Source: Effrenium voratum
Lineage: Eukaryota; Sar; Dinophyceae; Suessiales; Symbiodiniaceae
NCBI GenBank assembly: GCA_963377175.1
Contig: CAUJNA010003057.1
Span: 651,501 to 715,500 of the forward strand
Direction of reading: 5' to 3'
DNA: 64,000 bases
Positions 34,420-46,236 of the stretch are shown in pieces. A program made the translations under genes and the position numbers. Position 1 is the first letter of the stretch, and each line of letters begins with the position of its first letter. The notes beneath the pieces are model-generated. The model saw only the letters and a list, made by a program, of their open reading frames with translations. It had not been told where the DNA came from and made no database searches.

Positions 34420-36700
34420 CCCAGGTCAACGGCAGACGTTTGGACAGCACCTTGGATTTTCAATATGGTGGTTGTCCTTTCGGTGTCCCTGGAACCACTA
34501 AAAAGAGGGTACCCCCCTCAAAACAGACAAACGCGCGCGGCGCTAGCCGCGCTCGCCGCGCAGATCACACCTCGGGAGGAGAAGCTCATAGCCTCGAGGC
34601 GTTGGTCGGATTCGCGCGTGGGTTGCACGGACCGAAAAAGATAGGTTATTCCCCAAAGACTCCACAATGTGGTTTGGAATATGTACCCACATTTACCCTC
34701 CAAATAAGTAGGTCAAATGTTGGTGTATATATAATAATATATATATATATAGGTACATATGAGTGGATTTGAGTTGCCAAAATCAACACTTGGCCTTAAT
34801 CTTGGGAGCTCTCTCGCAGCTTGGTTGCTTTTCAAGTTGACCTTGAACAGTTTCCCTAGGTCGCAAGTAATTTACACAGCCCTGTCAAGAGATGAGGGTT
34901 TGCACCCCCATACCCAGTATCAAAAGTGGATGTATTGCCATGTGTATCGGACTTGCTACTGTATATCGAGGTATCATAGAGAGGTATCGGTTTCGGGTAC
35001 CCCGTCGGGTTGTGTTAATGACATCATGGGATACCATGCCAGCCATTTTGCTGAGGGTAGCGATTGGGGCCTACGTCGCTCTTCTCCTTCGTGGTCTTCA
35101 TTTACCATAGCCTCTCTGTATTTGTGGTCAATCCTGCCACAGAAGGAGCCTCATCTTGAGTTGGCCCAATAGATGATGTGTACAATTCCCTTGTAGGGGA
35201 AGCATAGGGAGCCTTGTTGTATGACAGTTGGCAATGGGTGCCTTTGGAAAGGCTTTCTGTGATCAACGAAGACACGCCCATGCATTGAAGCCATTTCAAT
35301 GAAGACCAAGGGAAGGTTGTTTCAAGAACGCTGGGTTTGGCCCGTACTAGGTCCGTCACTTCTATTGGGGCGCCTTTGGCGGAAGGATTCAAATGGATGG
35401 CATTGGGGCTGTGACATTGCCCAGGGACGCGGGAGGATCTGAGAGGCACGGCGGGGTCTTGGAGGTGCGAGCAGTGTTTTGCACAGACAAAATGTCCAGT
35501 ACCCCGCCGTGGGTCAGCATGGCAATCCCAACCCTCGTTGCTAGATGTATAGCTTGATTTGGGGACATTGGGGGTTCACAAGTATGTCCCGCAAAGCAGG
35601 GGACTTGCGCACAGAGTTGTCCGTTCCCTTTGCAGCAATTATATGCACAATCAAAACCAACTGGCAATGCGGGGTTCGGGCCAGCAAGTTGTGCCCAATG
35701 CTTATACGCTTTCCGTTTTCGATTGGGGAGCTTGGATGGTTCAGGATGTTCAGCAATGGCGCGCTGTAAGACCATTCTTTCTGCCGACCCAGGATCTGCG
35801 AAAGCCGGTTTGGACGCCTGGTTTGTCCTTTCCTTCTCAAATTGTGTTGCCCTACATATTTACTCGTGTGAAAAATAACAAACCGATCCCATGTGTGAGT
35901 CTCTTTGTTCTGCTCTCTTGATTGACCAAACAACTCTTCAGCCTTACTGCCCCCCCCCCCGACAAAATAAACACACAGAAAGGCAAACAAAGCAAAGCAG
36001 CTTTTAGCGGTTCCATATTACATTGTAATTCTTCATTGTTGGAATGTGTTTTTACCATGCTCACCTGTTGCTGTTTGCTGACATCATTTGTGAGTTTCCT
36101 TTTGATGCAGTGCACACGTGGAAAATTTAGGCATCCATTCACGAATGGAATGTATCAGAAAGTCGTTTTCAAGATGCTCTTCCAAAGTCACCTCAGCAAG
36201 TCGGTTTTGTTGAGACCCTCTTTGAGGTTTTTGTTTTAAAGGGTATCCGAAAGGACACTACCCATTGACTGCCCTGTGGAGAATGCGCTGGGTATTGCCC
36301 AGAAAGGTTGGATCCGAAGAAGGCCTTCCAAGAGTCAGAAAAGCTTTGCCGCAGGTGTGTCGTGGGTGCCTAATTCCACACAATCCACGCAGGCAATACA
36401 TACCAACTTTTGACCCAATCCAGGGAGGGAACACTTGAGTAATCATTCCATACATGATACATGGAGGGTTTGAGAACCCGCCATACCAGGGTTCGAGTTT
36501 CTGGGACGATGCGTGAAGAATATAGGAGACACAAACAAACGAACAATAACACAAGCTCAAGCCGGATTACAAAGCCTCTGAGAAGCCAGGTCCAGGACGT
36601 CCTATGAGAACTTCGCCCAATCTCCTTGTTTTGGTGAGTAATTTTGTGGCTAGCTGGACATCTACTTTTTTTTCTTTCTGCGGAGGACCGACTTAGGCTG
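34420..36700. other. Mostly empty; exon-like island at 34.53-34.66 kb
   Basis: CGCGCAG| followed by ITPREEKLIASRRWSDSRVG and a TAG stop (about 34562-34643) could be a terminal exon, but a second + frame is also open. An AT tract lies at 34725-34752. The rest shows no feature. Confidence 0.25.
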
Positions 36701-36703
36701 CAG

Positions 36704-36830
36704 GTTTTTGCGGACCAGGACACCCGCCGTCGCGGTGGCCGAAGGGGCACCGGCAGCGCGGCAAGCGCGGCAAGCGCGGCAAGCGCACCGTTGCGAAGCC
36801 ATGGAGAGGCGCGGAGAGCGAATGGGCAAT
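36704..36830 (+). CDS. Candidate exon with Arg-Gln-Ala repeats
   Basis: Acceptor GGCTGCAG|G and donor GGCAAT|GTCAAC bound a frame reading FLRTRTPAVAVAEGAPAA then RQARQARQAHRCEAMERRGE. A 9-bp repeat, CGGCAAGCG (36756-36786), makes the RQA units. A second frame (GSAASAASAASAP) is also open. Confidence 0.28.
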
Positions 36831-36834
36831 GTCA

Positions 36835-36890
36835 ACCCCGGAATAGTACACTTAAAGACATCTTGTTCAGGGTGGTTTGAGGGTCCAGGC
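36835..36890. mobile_element. TIR family 1, copy 4
   Basis: Right end GGTGGTTTGAGGGTCCAGG is clear; the left end, CCCCGGAATAGTACACTTAA, is diverged. It begins just after the exon candidate at 36704-36830. Confidence 0.5.
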
Positions 36891-36894
36891 TCCC

Positions 36895-37975
36895 ACTTGC
36901 CCAAGGCAAACCGACCTTTGAACCTCTTGGTTTCCCGGATGTGGTCCATATTTAGCAAAGATTCCAAAGGGTTATCCGTTAAATTCCAGGTCCTTCGGGC
37001 AAGCTTCAAAGGGACATGTATAGGGAGTGTTCCCCTCCAATTGTGGTGAACCCCCACAAGGGGGCACCCCCCAACTATAGCTATCAACCGGCTTTATTCA
37101 TCCAGGGTTCCCATTATGTGTCAGAATGGGCACCAGTTTTCCTGTCGGTTTCCCTTGAACAAACAACACACACTGGTCGCGTACAAGGATCTCTTTTGGC
37201 TTGTAGGTCTGATGGTTCCCAGAGAAGTGAAGGAGCTCTTGCCCTGAGCCGAAGGGGTGGTGGACTGGTAAAAAAGAACAAGGGCTAGCCATAGCCGGCC
37301 TCGGTACCTAAAACCCACTTTGAATGGCCAGGATGTCCGAATGTTTTGCCAGCATCCATCGCACGTTGCATGTTGGCCCGTTGAGTTGAGTCCTGTAGGT
37401 GATTGTTGTTTGATGATTGATTCTTGCTTTCTCTCTCTGTCTCCCTCTCTCTCTCTCTCTCGCTCACTCTCTGTCTCTTTGTCTCTGCCTCTTTGTTGAT
37501 CCTGTCTTGGTTCTCTGTTTGGTTCTGTTTCATGTTGCTAGTGCAACAATCCAGCTTTGCAGCAATCAGCAAGCTTGTCCAATAGCGCCAAAGACGGGCA
37601 AACTGAGTGCGGTTCACTTGGCCGAGCAAAAGCGGTTGCTGTCACACCGGTTAGGATGGGAAGGGACATGCCAACAACTCATGAAGAAGGTCCCTCACCC
37701 CTGCTTTCTCGGCATCCTGCTTCTGTGTAGCAACCAAAGCCCCGCCAGCGAACCAGGAAGGGTGCGTAGAAGGTTCTTGCAAAGGTTCTGCGAACCATTC
37801 TAATGGGGTAATGGGATTAGTAGGGGGAGTCGCCCACAGGGAAGGATTCCTACTTCACAAAAGTGATCTGATCCTCCCTAAAAAGGAGGGGATAAGCATC
37901 AAAAGAAACTCATTAAGCATCAATACCAACCTCTCGGGCGTCAAGAAACAACTTATTGCCTTTCCCAGGGCAACT
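36895..37975. other. No supported feature
   Basis: A CT-rich tract lies at 37428-37494. The rest holds short frames only. Confidence 0.45.
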
Positions 37976-37979
37976 GCGA

Positions 37980-38185
37980 AGAAGGAAGGAAGGAAGGAAG
38001 GAAGGAAGGAAGGAAGGAAGGAAGGAAGGAAGGAAGGAAGGAAGGAAGGAAGGAGGGAGGGAAGGGGAGGAGGGAAGGAGGGAAGGAGGGAAGGAGGGGG
38101 GGAGGAGGGAGGGGGGGAGGGAGGGGAGGGGAGGGGAGGGGAGGGAGGGAGGGAGGGAGGGAGGGAGGAAGTGAGGAAGAAAGGC
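37980..38185. repeat. (GGAA)n / (GGGA)n purine tract
   Basis: About 205 bp with almost only purines on the + strand: GAAGGAAG units, then GGGAGGGGA units. Mirror symmetry makes triplex (H-DNA) formation possible. Long Pro/Ser and Lys/Glu/Gly frames here are artefacts. Confidence 0.95.
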
Positions 38186-38457
38186 AGGAAGGACTGCCTG
38201 ATGCATTTGTTTGTGCTCCTGCAATGGGGGTGGGGCTGCGCATCCCTCAACCCCCAGGCCATCGTTCTTGAACCTGGCACTATAGTGTTCAAACCTGGCT
38301 GATGCGGTTGCTTGTGCTTGCTTCATTTGCCGGAGGGGGGGGGGGGGTGCGGGCTGCGCTAGAATACAAACGCAAAAGCAATGTAACATGACCGATCAAT
38401 CAGAGAATTGTTAAGCTTCAAACACAAACTTGTCAGGCCTGGCTTGGGCTGCTTGTT

Positions 38458-38605
38458 TAGACTGGGTTCACGGTGGGTTCAGGGCGGGTTTAGGATGGGT
38501 TTGGGGTGGGTCCCGCCCCAAACCCACCTTACATCCACCCTAAACCCACGCCAAACCCCTCGTAAACCCACCTCAAACCCACCCTAAACCCAGCCTAACC
38601 CAAAC
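38458..38605. repeat. Degenerate telomere-like inverted repeat
   Basis: G-strand units (GGGTTTAGGATGGGTTTGGG) turn at about 38515 into C-strand units (CCCACC, CACCCTAAACCCA, CCACCTCAAACCCA). Units are about 10-11 bp and contain TTTAGGG-like cores. Confidence 0.6.
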
Positions 38606-40925
38606 AGCCGTAATGCAACCCGCAATGGCAGCCCAAGCCATACCCGACACGTTTGTTTTGAAGCGTAACAAGTTTTTGTTTGATGCCACAATTTCCTGTC
38701 TGTTTGCTGTGTGTTGGCAGCAAAATGGTGCCAAATAAGCCTTGTGTTGATGCTTAAACAGGTTTTTGTTGATGCCTCACCACACCAACCAGGTGTTGTG
38801 CTTTACACTAAAAGGGGGCACCTCAATTGACCAGGGTTTTTCCGGGGTTAGCATTTGGGGTGCCTTGAGCCAATAGATTTGGAGTCGGCCAGGCCCGGCT
38901 TTCTTGCAGAGGTCGGGGCTGTGAGAGTGGCTCGGAACTTTCGGGGTTTCCGAATTTGAGGCACTCCCCTTCAGAAGATTCTACAATCGGGCAATTTATT
39001 GGTGCTTTCCGATCCAGGTAGGTGCTTTCCGATCCACAAAAGGAGGGGGTTCCGCATTTTAGGGACAGCCCCTTTGGGAGTGACAAAAGGGACACCAGCG
39101 GGAAACTTGAAGCCACAGCTTGGAATTCCCCTATTTTGAAAGAAACACCTGGCCCTTCTCGTGAACCTTTGGGCAGCCTACATGGGTTGGCTGACAGGGT
39201 TGAAGATAGAAGCCTCCGGAAGCCCCACCAAGACCAACACCTAGGGATGGGTGGTTTCTGAAGAAGCATGGATGAAGGGAAGGAATTTGGGCCCTCAGCC
39301 CTGCAGACAGGGAGCATATGGATTTGTTTATGTTTGGGATATGGAACCCACAGAATGAGGCCGGCTTCCCTTTGGCTGGTAATTAGGTAAAACAGCCCCA
39401 AGGGGTAACCTCAAGCACACCCGTTTAGTTAAGTGACATCCATTCAGTTTGAATCATGGGGGGTGAGTTGTAAGCGGTAGCCATACGCCTGCTTTCAAAC
39501 CCGAACCCCTGTAGGGTGGTTGTGAAATGTATGCCGATTGGTACTTGAGATGGATGAATTTGTATTTGAGAAATCACCTACAATCAGTGCAATCGGCGTA
39601 GATGTCCACAAAACAAAGGGACCCTGGGGAGCAAATACATCTCGGAACCAGAATGCTTCTTAGCAGGGGTTGAACCCTTTTAAGAAGCTGATTTCGCACT
39701 GCTGCCGCCGCCACTAGTGGGCCGACTCCTGTGGTTTTGCCACCAAAGCCATGGTAGCCCGCTTACCTGACAAATGCTAGGTCCCTAGGATGATGTTTCT
39801 CCAAGGGTGATCTGGGAAACTCCCTGGTGCATTTCAAGGTGATCTGGGAGGAGCACATCTTCTCAGGGAACATATCTGTTTAAGGGGGACGTGTTTCTTT
39901 TGGCCAAAAAGTCGGCTCCTTTATTAGAACCACTCCTGGGGTCCGCTAGGTGATCCCGAGCCGCGCCTTGAACTCTGAGGCGGGTTCGGTCGCCGACCGA
40001 TGTGTCGTCGGATCGCCGAGCGGAGACCGCTTCCTGTGAAGTTGAACGGGTGTCCCGAACCGAAGCAAAACCTGGCAGCCAGCCAACAAGCCAAGCAACC
40101 AACCAAGGTTCCAAGCAGCAACCAAGCCACGAGTCGCTTATGCCATATCCTTGTTGTCTTGAAGAGGTGCTGCTTCAAAGAATCGTTTTGTTGTTCTTGT
40201 TTTTAAGACAAGTAAAGACCCAACAAGTTCCCCTTGTCAAGGGACTTGCATTCAGTGTTCTGCAACAGCCTACTAAGCAGATCAAACACTGATCAGCCAA
40301 AGAAGCAGCTGCGATTGGTGTGCCCAAGCTACAGTTTGCGTCAGTGTTCACACTAGAAACAGCGTGGATGTGGAGCGCACATCAGTACAGGTAAGACCTG
40401 GTTGTGGCTCTAAATGATTGGTTTTCTTGGGGCGTTCCCTACCAACCAGAAACCTTCATTTGACGGATGCAGGATCTTCAAAGCTCCAGGAGTCATGTGA
40501 GACTGCATGGTGGGCGGAAACGGACGCAAGATTGCATGGGTTGTTGGAGGATCTTGGCGGCAGACTCACATACGGTCGTTTTGGACCATGATCCATGGAC
40601 GCTGCTGGCTTCCCAACTGACACATGTGGACCCCTGGGCCCAATCGGGATCCGAGGAAAGTTGAGTCGGACTCTGTGGGATCGATTGATTCACCCTCAAA
40701 ATAGCCTTAAGGGGGGTCATTGCCTTCAAAATTCGGGGTGAACTCCCTTAGGGCCAACAAACAACCAGCCTACAGTTCGAGGACCTCCAACCTGTGTCAG
40801 GATTGCCCGCTGCTGTCGGGTATCCTGGACTACTTGGCAGCTGGACGAGTAGCCGCTTTGCCCAAGTCCTTGGGCGGGGGGGGGGTAGTTCAAGTCAAGG
40901 GTGGTATGCTTTGGGGTAGACACTA
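38606..40925. other. No supported gene
   Basis: The longest frame is 192 codons on the - strand (38823-39401), with no recognised domain. On the - strand TTGGCTCAAG occurs at 38865-38874, matching the last ten bases of the dinoflagellate spliced leader. Confidence 0.35.
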
Positions 40926-40928
40926 GCA

Positions 40929-41054
40929 ATACTGTGAATGGACGAAGTCCTGCACCACCGAAGAGACCCCGGAACAATGATTCCCCAGCAAATACCAACA
41001 AACAATGGTTCCCCATCGTTTCAAAGTGCTGCAGGATTTCGTCCTTCCACAGTA
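40929..41054. mobile_element. TIR family 2 element, copy at 40.9 kb
   Basis: Ends ATACTGTGAATGGACGAAGT and GATTTCGTCCTTCCACAGTA. The core TGGTTCCCCATCGTTTCAAA is the reverse complement of the core at 11.5 kb, so the element lies in opposite orientation. Confidence 0.75.
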
Positions 41055-41059
41055 GGTCC

Positions 41060-42220
41060 AGACAAGCCACTTAGTCATTTAGTTGCGACTAGTGCTGGGA
41101 ATGGCATTTATTCTACCCGAAACCGGATGCGCGCGGTGACGAGCTCTTGTTGGGGTTGCCTTGCTCTGGCTTTCGGGGGAGTGGATCTCACGTTCTCAAG
41201 TTTTGGGCGGTCGATTTCCGAATTCAGTTTCGGCAGCATGGGTTTTCTGCATCCACGTTGTTGTGTTTTTTGGTTGCGGGGTAGTTGCCTGACGAAACAT
41301 GTTTTGATTGGGAGGTGTTGTTTCTTGGTTAGTTGGCAGGTTGCTTTTGTTGGTTGGTCTTGAAGACTTGTGCAAGTTGATTCACTTCCAACTTTTTGCG
41401 CTGTCCTCACATTGCATTGCACTTCTCCGAGTACCGAATTGCTCGACTTGACATGGTCTCAGCGCTGCTAGCAATTCGGTTGCTTGTTGGTGTTGATAAA
41501 TTTCGGAAGACATCACCATGGAGCCACCAAAGCCTGTTGCGAAGTTGCAGGTTGGCTCCTCTGGCTGTTGCATGATTGATCAACCGTTTGAATTGGGGCC
41601 AAAGCTTTCAATGCTTTAAGGTCAAAGGCCTTGGGATCTTTGGCATCGCTGTGGGGAGGGGTTCGTGGTACCTATTTGACAAAGTCTTTTGGATTTAAGA
41701 AACGCGAATTCCTGCGAACGTAGAACGACTCTGTCTGGATTCGGACTATCGATTGCGATCCAGACTGGCAGCTTGCAGTCAACTCTGCAAGCCATCTGGG
41801 CAAGGATCGCGACCAGGGCTTTGCAACCCCGGGCCCCATGGTTCCTCTCTTGTTTGTTCCTTATTGCGAGTTGGTGAGCTCTTGCAAGTTCGACCAATGT
41901 AATGTATGTTGCCCAGTGCGCGCTCAGGCTTCTGCATTCGTGGCTGAATGCATTCGTGGCTGAATCACAGAAATGCCTTCGAGTTGTCTGCCTGATGCAC
42001 AAATGAGCTCGCCGTTTCTTGCAGGGAGCCTCCAAAAAGGGTTGGTTCAACTTCCGAGCTTCAGCAGTTGTAGTGAGATCAGTATTTGGATCTTAGCTCT
42101 CCGAGCGCTGAAAGTCGAAAGACGACCTTTGGTTATGCATGAACATGCTGGCCTTGGCAGCGGCAGGTTCGAAGTTTGTTCATGCAACTGATAGTCGCTT
42201 GCGTGCGGGCAGCTACCCTC
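41060..42220. other. No supported gene
   Basis: A 142-codon - frame (41622-42050) is the longest; unrecognised. Confidence 0.35.
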
Positions 42221-42223
42221 TGA

Positions 42224-42286
42224 AAATTATCTGGCTGGAGCAAGAAATTATCTGGCTGGAGCAAGAAATTATTTGGCTGGAGCAAG
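42224..42286 (+). repeat. 21-bp minisatellite, 3 units (heptad-coding)
   Basis: Three copies of AAATTATCTGGCTGGAGCAA+G, the last with one change. In the + frame 42139-42330 it encodes IIWLEQE heptads; on the - strand it encodes LLQPDNF heptads. A multiple of three keeps all frames open. Confidence 0.9.
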
Positions 42287-42746
42287 ACAACGAGTGGGGA
42301 TCTAAACTTTTTCTCGCGAAGTGGCAGTAACTTGCTGCTTCTCGGCAGGGCATGAGAAATGGAATGACCCCGAGATAAACCATGCCCTATGGTTTCCCTT
42401 AAGGAAACCCCAAAACGGTTATTCCCAGCACCCGGATGAGCACCCAGCAAGCAAGACAAGTGTTTCCAAGCCTTTGGAAGCCACAGATGGCTCTCTTCCA
42501 TCTGCGCGGGAAACCGCCGGACACCAACTCGGGTTTTTTGTCTGTACATGATCCTAAGTGTGGCTTTAAGTACCCAAGAATCATATTCTGATTGTTTAGG
42601 CCCTTGTATTTGGGCATGAATGTTAAATAATTACGGATTTTCGGCTGGACATCATTTGGGGATGTACCTCTTCCAACCACTTTGGAGGTGATTCCCATTT
42701 AAATGTTGCCATTTAGATGTATTTGGACACCCCAGCTCGGCTTGAG

Positions 42747-42842
42747 GATTTGGCCATGCAATGCATCTTCAGCTTGGGTAACGAGCAGACTCTGCGGGTT
42801 GTGCTGCAACGCTCGGCGGCCCGGAGACGTCGCCGAGCTCCG
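42747..42842 (+). CDS. Candidate internal exon, Arg-rich end
   Basis: Acceptor GCTTGAG|GAT and donor CTCCG|GTGTTG bound 32 codons: DLAMQCIFSLGNEQTLRVVL then QRSAARRRRRAP. Helix-like with a basic tail. Both ends fit the splice style of the main gene. No partner exon found. Confidence 0.35.
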
Positions 42843-42844
42843 GT

Positions 42845-44195
42845 GTTGGCTTCTAAGGGACGTTTAGTTCGGATACCTGATGGTTTGTCACCCCAGGTTC
42901 TGACCCACTCATAGGTTGACTTGCCACCAACGTAAGTGTGTTTTGACAGGCAAGGTTTTGAACCTGAGGTCCAAGGGGACATTGACAACCCCCTCACCCA
43001 TTCCTGCCCCGGGCGGCAAAGTGCTATAGTGAAGTCGTTGCTGTAAGGATTCTTCCATCCACTCAGGAAGTGAGGATTAAGGAATCCAAAATTTTGAGCC
43101 ACACCCATATATCAGTTTACCCAAGCTACGCCCCCAACCACCCGCCCTTCATACCATGCTCTTTACCCCTTGCGGCAAGCAGAAATCCTGTTCTCTAGGC
43201 TTGGGACAAGATATTATGTACCCTCTCTCCCACTAAGGAAGATTGATTTCATTTTGAGCCAATGTTGAGATACCAGCAAAGCCTAAGAAACTGATCCACT
43301 GATCTTTTGTATAGTTACTTGGTTCTTGTTCCCCTGCGAGCTTTCAATCGATTAAAAGCTGTTTTGTTTTGCGGGTGGCAAAGCCGAGGTACAATAGTCT
43401 GGCTCAACAAGTTGAGCCTGACTGCCTGGGGGTTCGTTCACTGGTCCACTGGTTCACTGCCCGCGTCTCATACAAAGCACCGCACCGAGTCACCGAGGCC
43501 TAGAGAGCGACCGGGTCTGGGAGCAGCGACTTGGTTCAACAGAAAGCTTTCAATGAGGCGCTCGGTAGATCCGCAGGCATTCCTTCCGCCAAACCAGACC
43601 CATGTAGAGCGTTTGTTTTTTGTTTGTTGTTTTGTTTGCCCAACATTCTTTGTGGGGTTGGTGTTGAGGTTGATTCCAAAAAAGAAAAGGACAACTGATG
43701 TCCATTTAAGGTTATGCTTTCCAAATTTCGCATGTAACTAGTTGCTGGAGGGTGCGGCAAGCCTTGGTACCTGCAAATGGTAAATGGAATTATGGCAACG
43801 CCACAGTAAGTCCGATGTGGGTCATAACCATGGTCAGGAATCGTTACCTATGTGCCCTGTTCCTTCAAGCAGGTCAACATGGTGTGAACAAGGCGTAAAC
43901 CCCTCAGGTGCAAAGCGGGACATTCATGTTGGATCCCGTTCAAAGTCAGGTTTCGTGTCCCTGGTGTCAAACACAGGGATCTGCCCAGGTTTCGGACTCA
44001 CGGATCGTTGGGCCAAAAAAAACCAAAGGTGTCCTGCCACTCGCTTGTTTGAGTTTTTGTATAGTTCTGTTGGCTTTTTGAGGGGAACAGACATGTGCTG
44101 GGGAAAAAGAAAAGAAACAAGGACATGTGGAACCTTTTCTGTGGAGTGTCCCCTCGGCTGTGTCCGGCTCAATCGCGGTTTCAAGTCCCCCGGGC
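42845..44195. other. No firmly supported gene
   Basis: A 144-codon + frame (43307-43741) and the start of a 199-codon + frame (43784-44383) opposite a 187-codon - frame; none recognised. Confidence 0.35.
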
Positions 44196-44199
44196 TGAG

Positions 44200-44246
44200 G
44201 CTTCCGAAGCCGGAGGCGCTGCACTTGGCCGGGCCGCCGAGCGACG
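44200..44246 (+). CDS. Candidate small exon
   Basis: GGGCTGAG|G and the donor GCGACG|GTGAGA bound LPKPEALHLAGPPSD. The donor region GAGGTGAGAAATGCGAGG occurs twice (about 44244 and 44293). Confidence 0.25.
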
Positions 44247-44595
44247 GTGAGAAATGCGAGGTGCTCTTCCCGGGAGGTGCCAAGGAACGGGGAGGTGAGA
44301 AATGCGAGGGGCATCTGTTGGTTGGTGAAAGCCAGGTTGGTGATTGGAAATCCAGAGTTCCTTTTGGTTTGGTTTGGGTGTGAAATGCAAAAGAGCTCCT
44401 GTTTGTTTGGCCATGGTCTGATTTGACACGGTTGGGCGTGTCTTTGCATCTGATCTCATGAGAACGGGGCTTCTGAGCCGGCCCCATCGTTGGGGTGCTT
44501 GAACACCCCCTTCAGAGGTTCCCTCAAAACGATGGTGTTTTTTCACGGTTGTTGGCATGTTTTGTGCTTTTGATGCTTTTGTTTGGTTCTATTCA

Positions 44596-44735
44596 GTTTT
44601 AGTAGGGGGCTGCAACAAACACAGTTTTTGCTACCTATCAAGGGTTGGATGGTGTTAATGAACCTGTTTTAGTAGGGGGCTGCAACAAACACAGTTTTTA
44701 TCACCTATCAAGGGTTGGATGGTTTTCATGAACCT
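44596..44735 (+). repeat. Two tandem 70-bp units
   Basis: Each unit starts GTTTTAGTAGGGGGCTGCAA, continues CAAACACAGTTTTT and ends ATGAACCT. The copies differ at only a few bases, so the duplication is recent. Confidence 0.92.
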
Positions 44736-44938
44736 CGCAAATGGGAAAACACATCAAAATATATCAAATCAGTTTCCTTTGGAGGTGGCTGATTGGGATG
44801 TTGCCTCTAAAAGCGGACAATCTTTGTCCATTTGAAGATGGTCGTCCACCTCTTCCTTCCAATGATTGAAGGGCAGATAGTGCGGTTTGAACAGAATGCA
44901 ACGGTTTCCTTGGTTTCCCCATAGCAACTCTAACTCAG

Positions 44939-45019
44939 GGGTTCCCCGCCACGAAGTGGATCGAGGCGCGGCTGCTGGTGGCGCTGCTTTGCAGAGATCC
45001 CTTCAGCCGGGCCCCTCAG
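44939..45019 (+). CDS. Candidate internal exon, unknown protein
   Basis: Acceptor CTAACTCAG|GGG and donor CCTCAG|GTTGGG bound 27 codons in phase 0: GFPATKWIEARLLVALL then CRDPFSRAPQ. A hydrophobic helix with charged flanks. It is followed directly by short minisatellites. No partner exon recognised. Confidence 0.4.
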
Positions 45020-45163
45020 GTTGGGCCCCGTTGGGCCCCGTTGGGCCCCTGGCAGGCTCCGTGGGCTCCGTGGGCTCCGTGGGCTCCGTGACTTCGGAAG
45101 ATCTAAGCCATGGAGTTGCACCCGCACGACCGTAAGGACCGTAAGGACCGTAAGGACCGTAAG
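45020..45163 (+). repeat. Three different short tandem repeats in a row
   Basis: GTTGGGCCCC three times (45020-45049), GGGCTCCGT three to four times (45055-45090) and GACCGTAAG four times (45128-45163), within 145 bp just after an exon candidate. Confidence 0.92.
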
Positions 45164-45164
45164 G

Positions 45165-46236
45165 CAAGTGGTGAATTTTGAGAAATAACCCATGGGTTTG
45201 TCACTCTCTAAACAGGGGAATGGGGCAAGATTGTCGGCGTCCCTTGACCGAAAGGGCCCCTGGAAAGACACACCCAGGGGATATTTGCTTAGGGCCAACC
45301 ACTTACCTAGGAAAGATTTGTTCAGTCAGCCCAGCTCATGGAGAGAAGCAGCTGGCCAATTGGAAAGTCCCTCCAACAATGATGTTCAAAAGAGGGTAGA
45401 ATCAATCAAAGGCAACCTTCTTCAAGTCCGATGATTCCGGTGTTTCTTCAGAGAGGTATCGGCCTGTTCAATCTGTAATCCACTTGCTGGGGCTGGAGCT
45501 GTCGCAGAGACCATCGGACCGAGCCTGAATGTGCTCCATTAGTTAACTATGTGGCGCAAGCGGAAGGGAACGAAATCCCAAATGAACCATATTTGGACCT
45601 GAAGATACCGCAGCCTGGTAAAAGGGGATGAGGAAATCTACATGGCTGACCCCCACATGTGATTCAGACGTCGGCCGGGCAAAGCGGCGGCACGAAGCGG
45701 TGCACCACGCCACAAAGCATGTCGTGTTCACCAGATGGCACTGAAACTTGTTTGTCAGAGCTTAGCAGACAGCAGCCAAAACGGCACAAACTTAGCAACG
45801 CACATATGGGCATAGGTTTGTTTCACCAAGCAACAAAGAGTCCGCCATTCTGAAAAGAGACACATGTTCAGGGACAAAGTCGGAAGTCGGACCCAGAGTT
45901 GAACCCGAGCAGAACGCCTGAGAAGCTTTCCCTGACAGGGCCTTTGCGTTGCTCCCGGGCCAGCACGGGGGGAATACATTTGTTTACCGTTTTTGGTGGG
46001 TTTCAACCCCAGCGTGATGTCTCCCGACGGCTCCGTTTGGCTCAAGGCGCGCTGGCACCTTCGGAAGGGGACGGTTTTGCTCAGTCGAGCTTGCATCGCT
46101 CAGCCAAAGAGGCTCAATGTTTGAATGACCAACGTCCTGTTGGAATGACTCAAATAGTTGAGATGGTTCTTTGTTGTTCCATTTCTTAGTTGTCCAATCC
46201 CTCATTTCTGGCTACATGTGTGTGTTTTGTGTATTG
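45165..46236. other. Upstream region of the ubiquitin-like gene
   Basis: No coding feature supported. No TATA box was recognised. TTTGGCTCAAG at 46036-46046 matches the last 11 bases of the dinoflagellate spliced leader. Confidence 0.4.

Noticed and set aside
37980..38060. Regular GGAA repeats considered as a CRISPR-like array
   Set aside because: There are no spacers between units; it is a plain microsatellite.
37811..38302. KEGR- and LPSF-rich frames
   Set aside because: Translations of the polypurine tract.
38823..39401. 192-codon - frame with a spliced-leader-like 10-mer near its end
   Set aside because: No domain. The 10-mer is at the wrong end for a leader relic of this frame, and a 10-base match is not rare in 64 kb.
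43784..44487. 199-codon + frame and 187-codon - frame over the same DNA
   Set aside because: Two long frames on opposite strands of one stretch usually mean GC-biased chance openness. Only a small exon candidate inside was kept.
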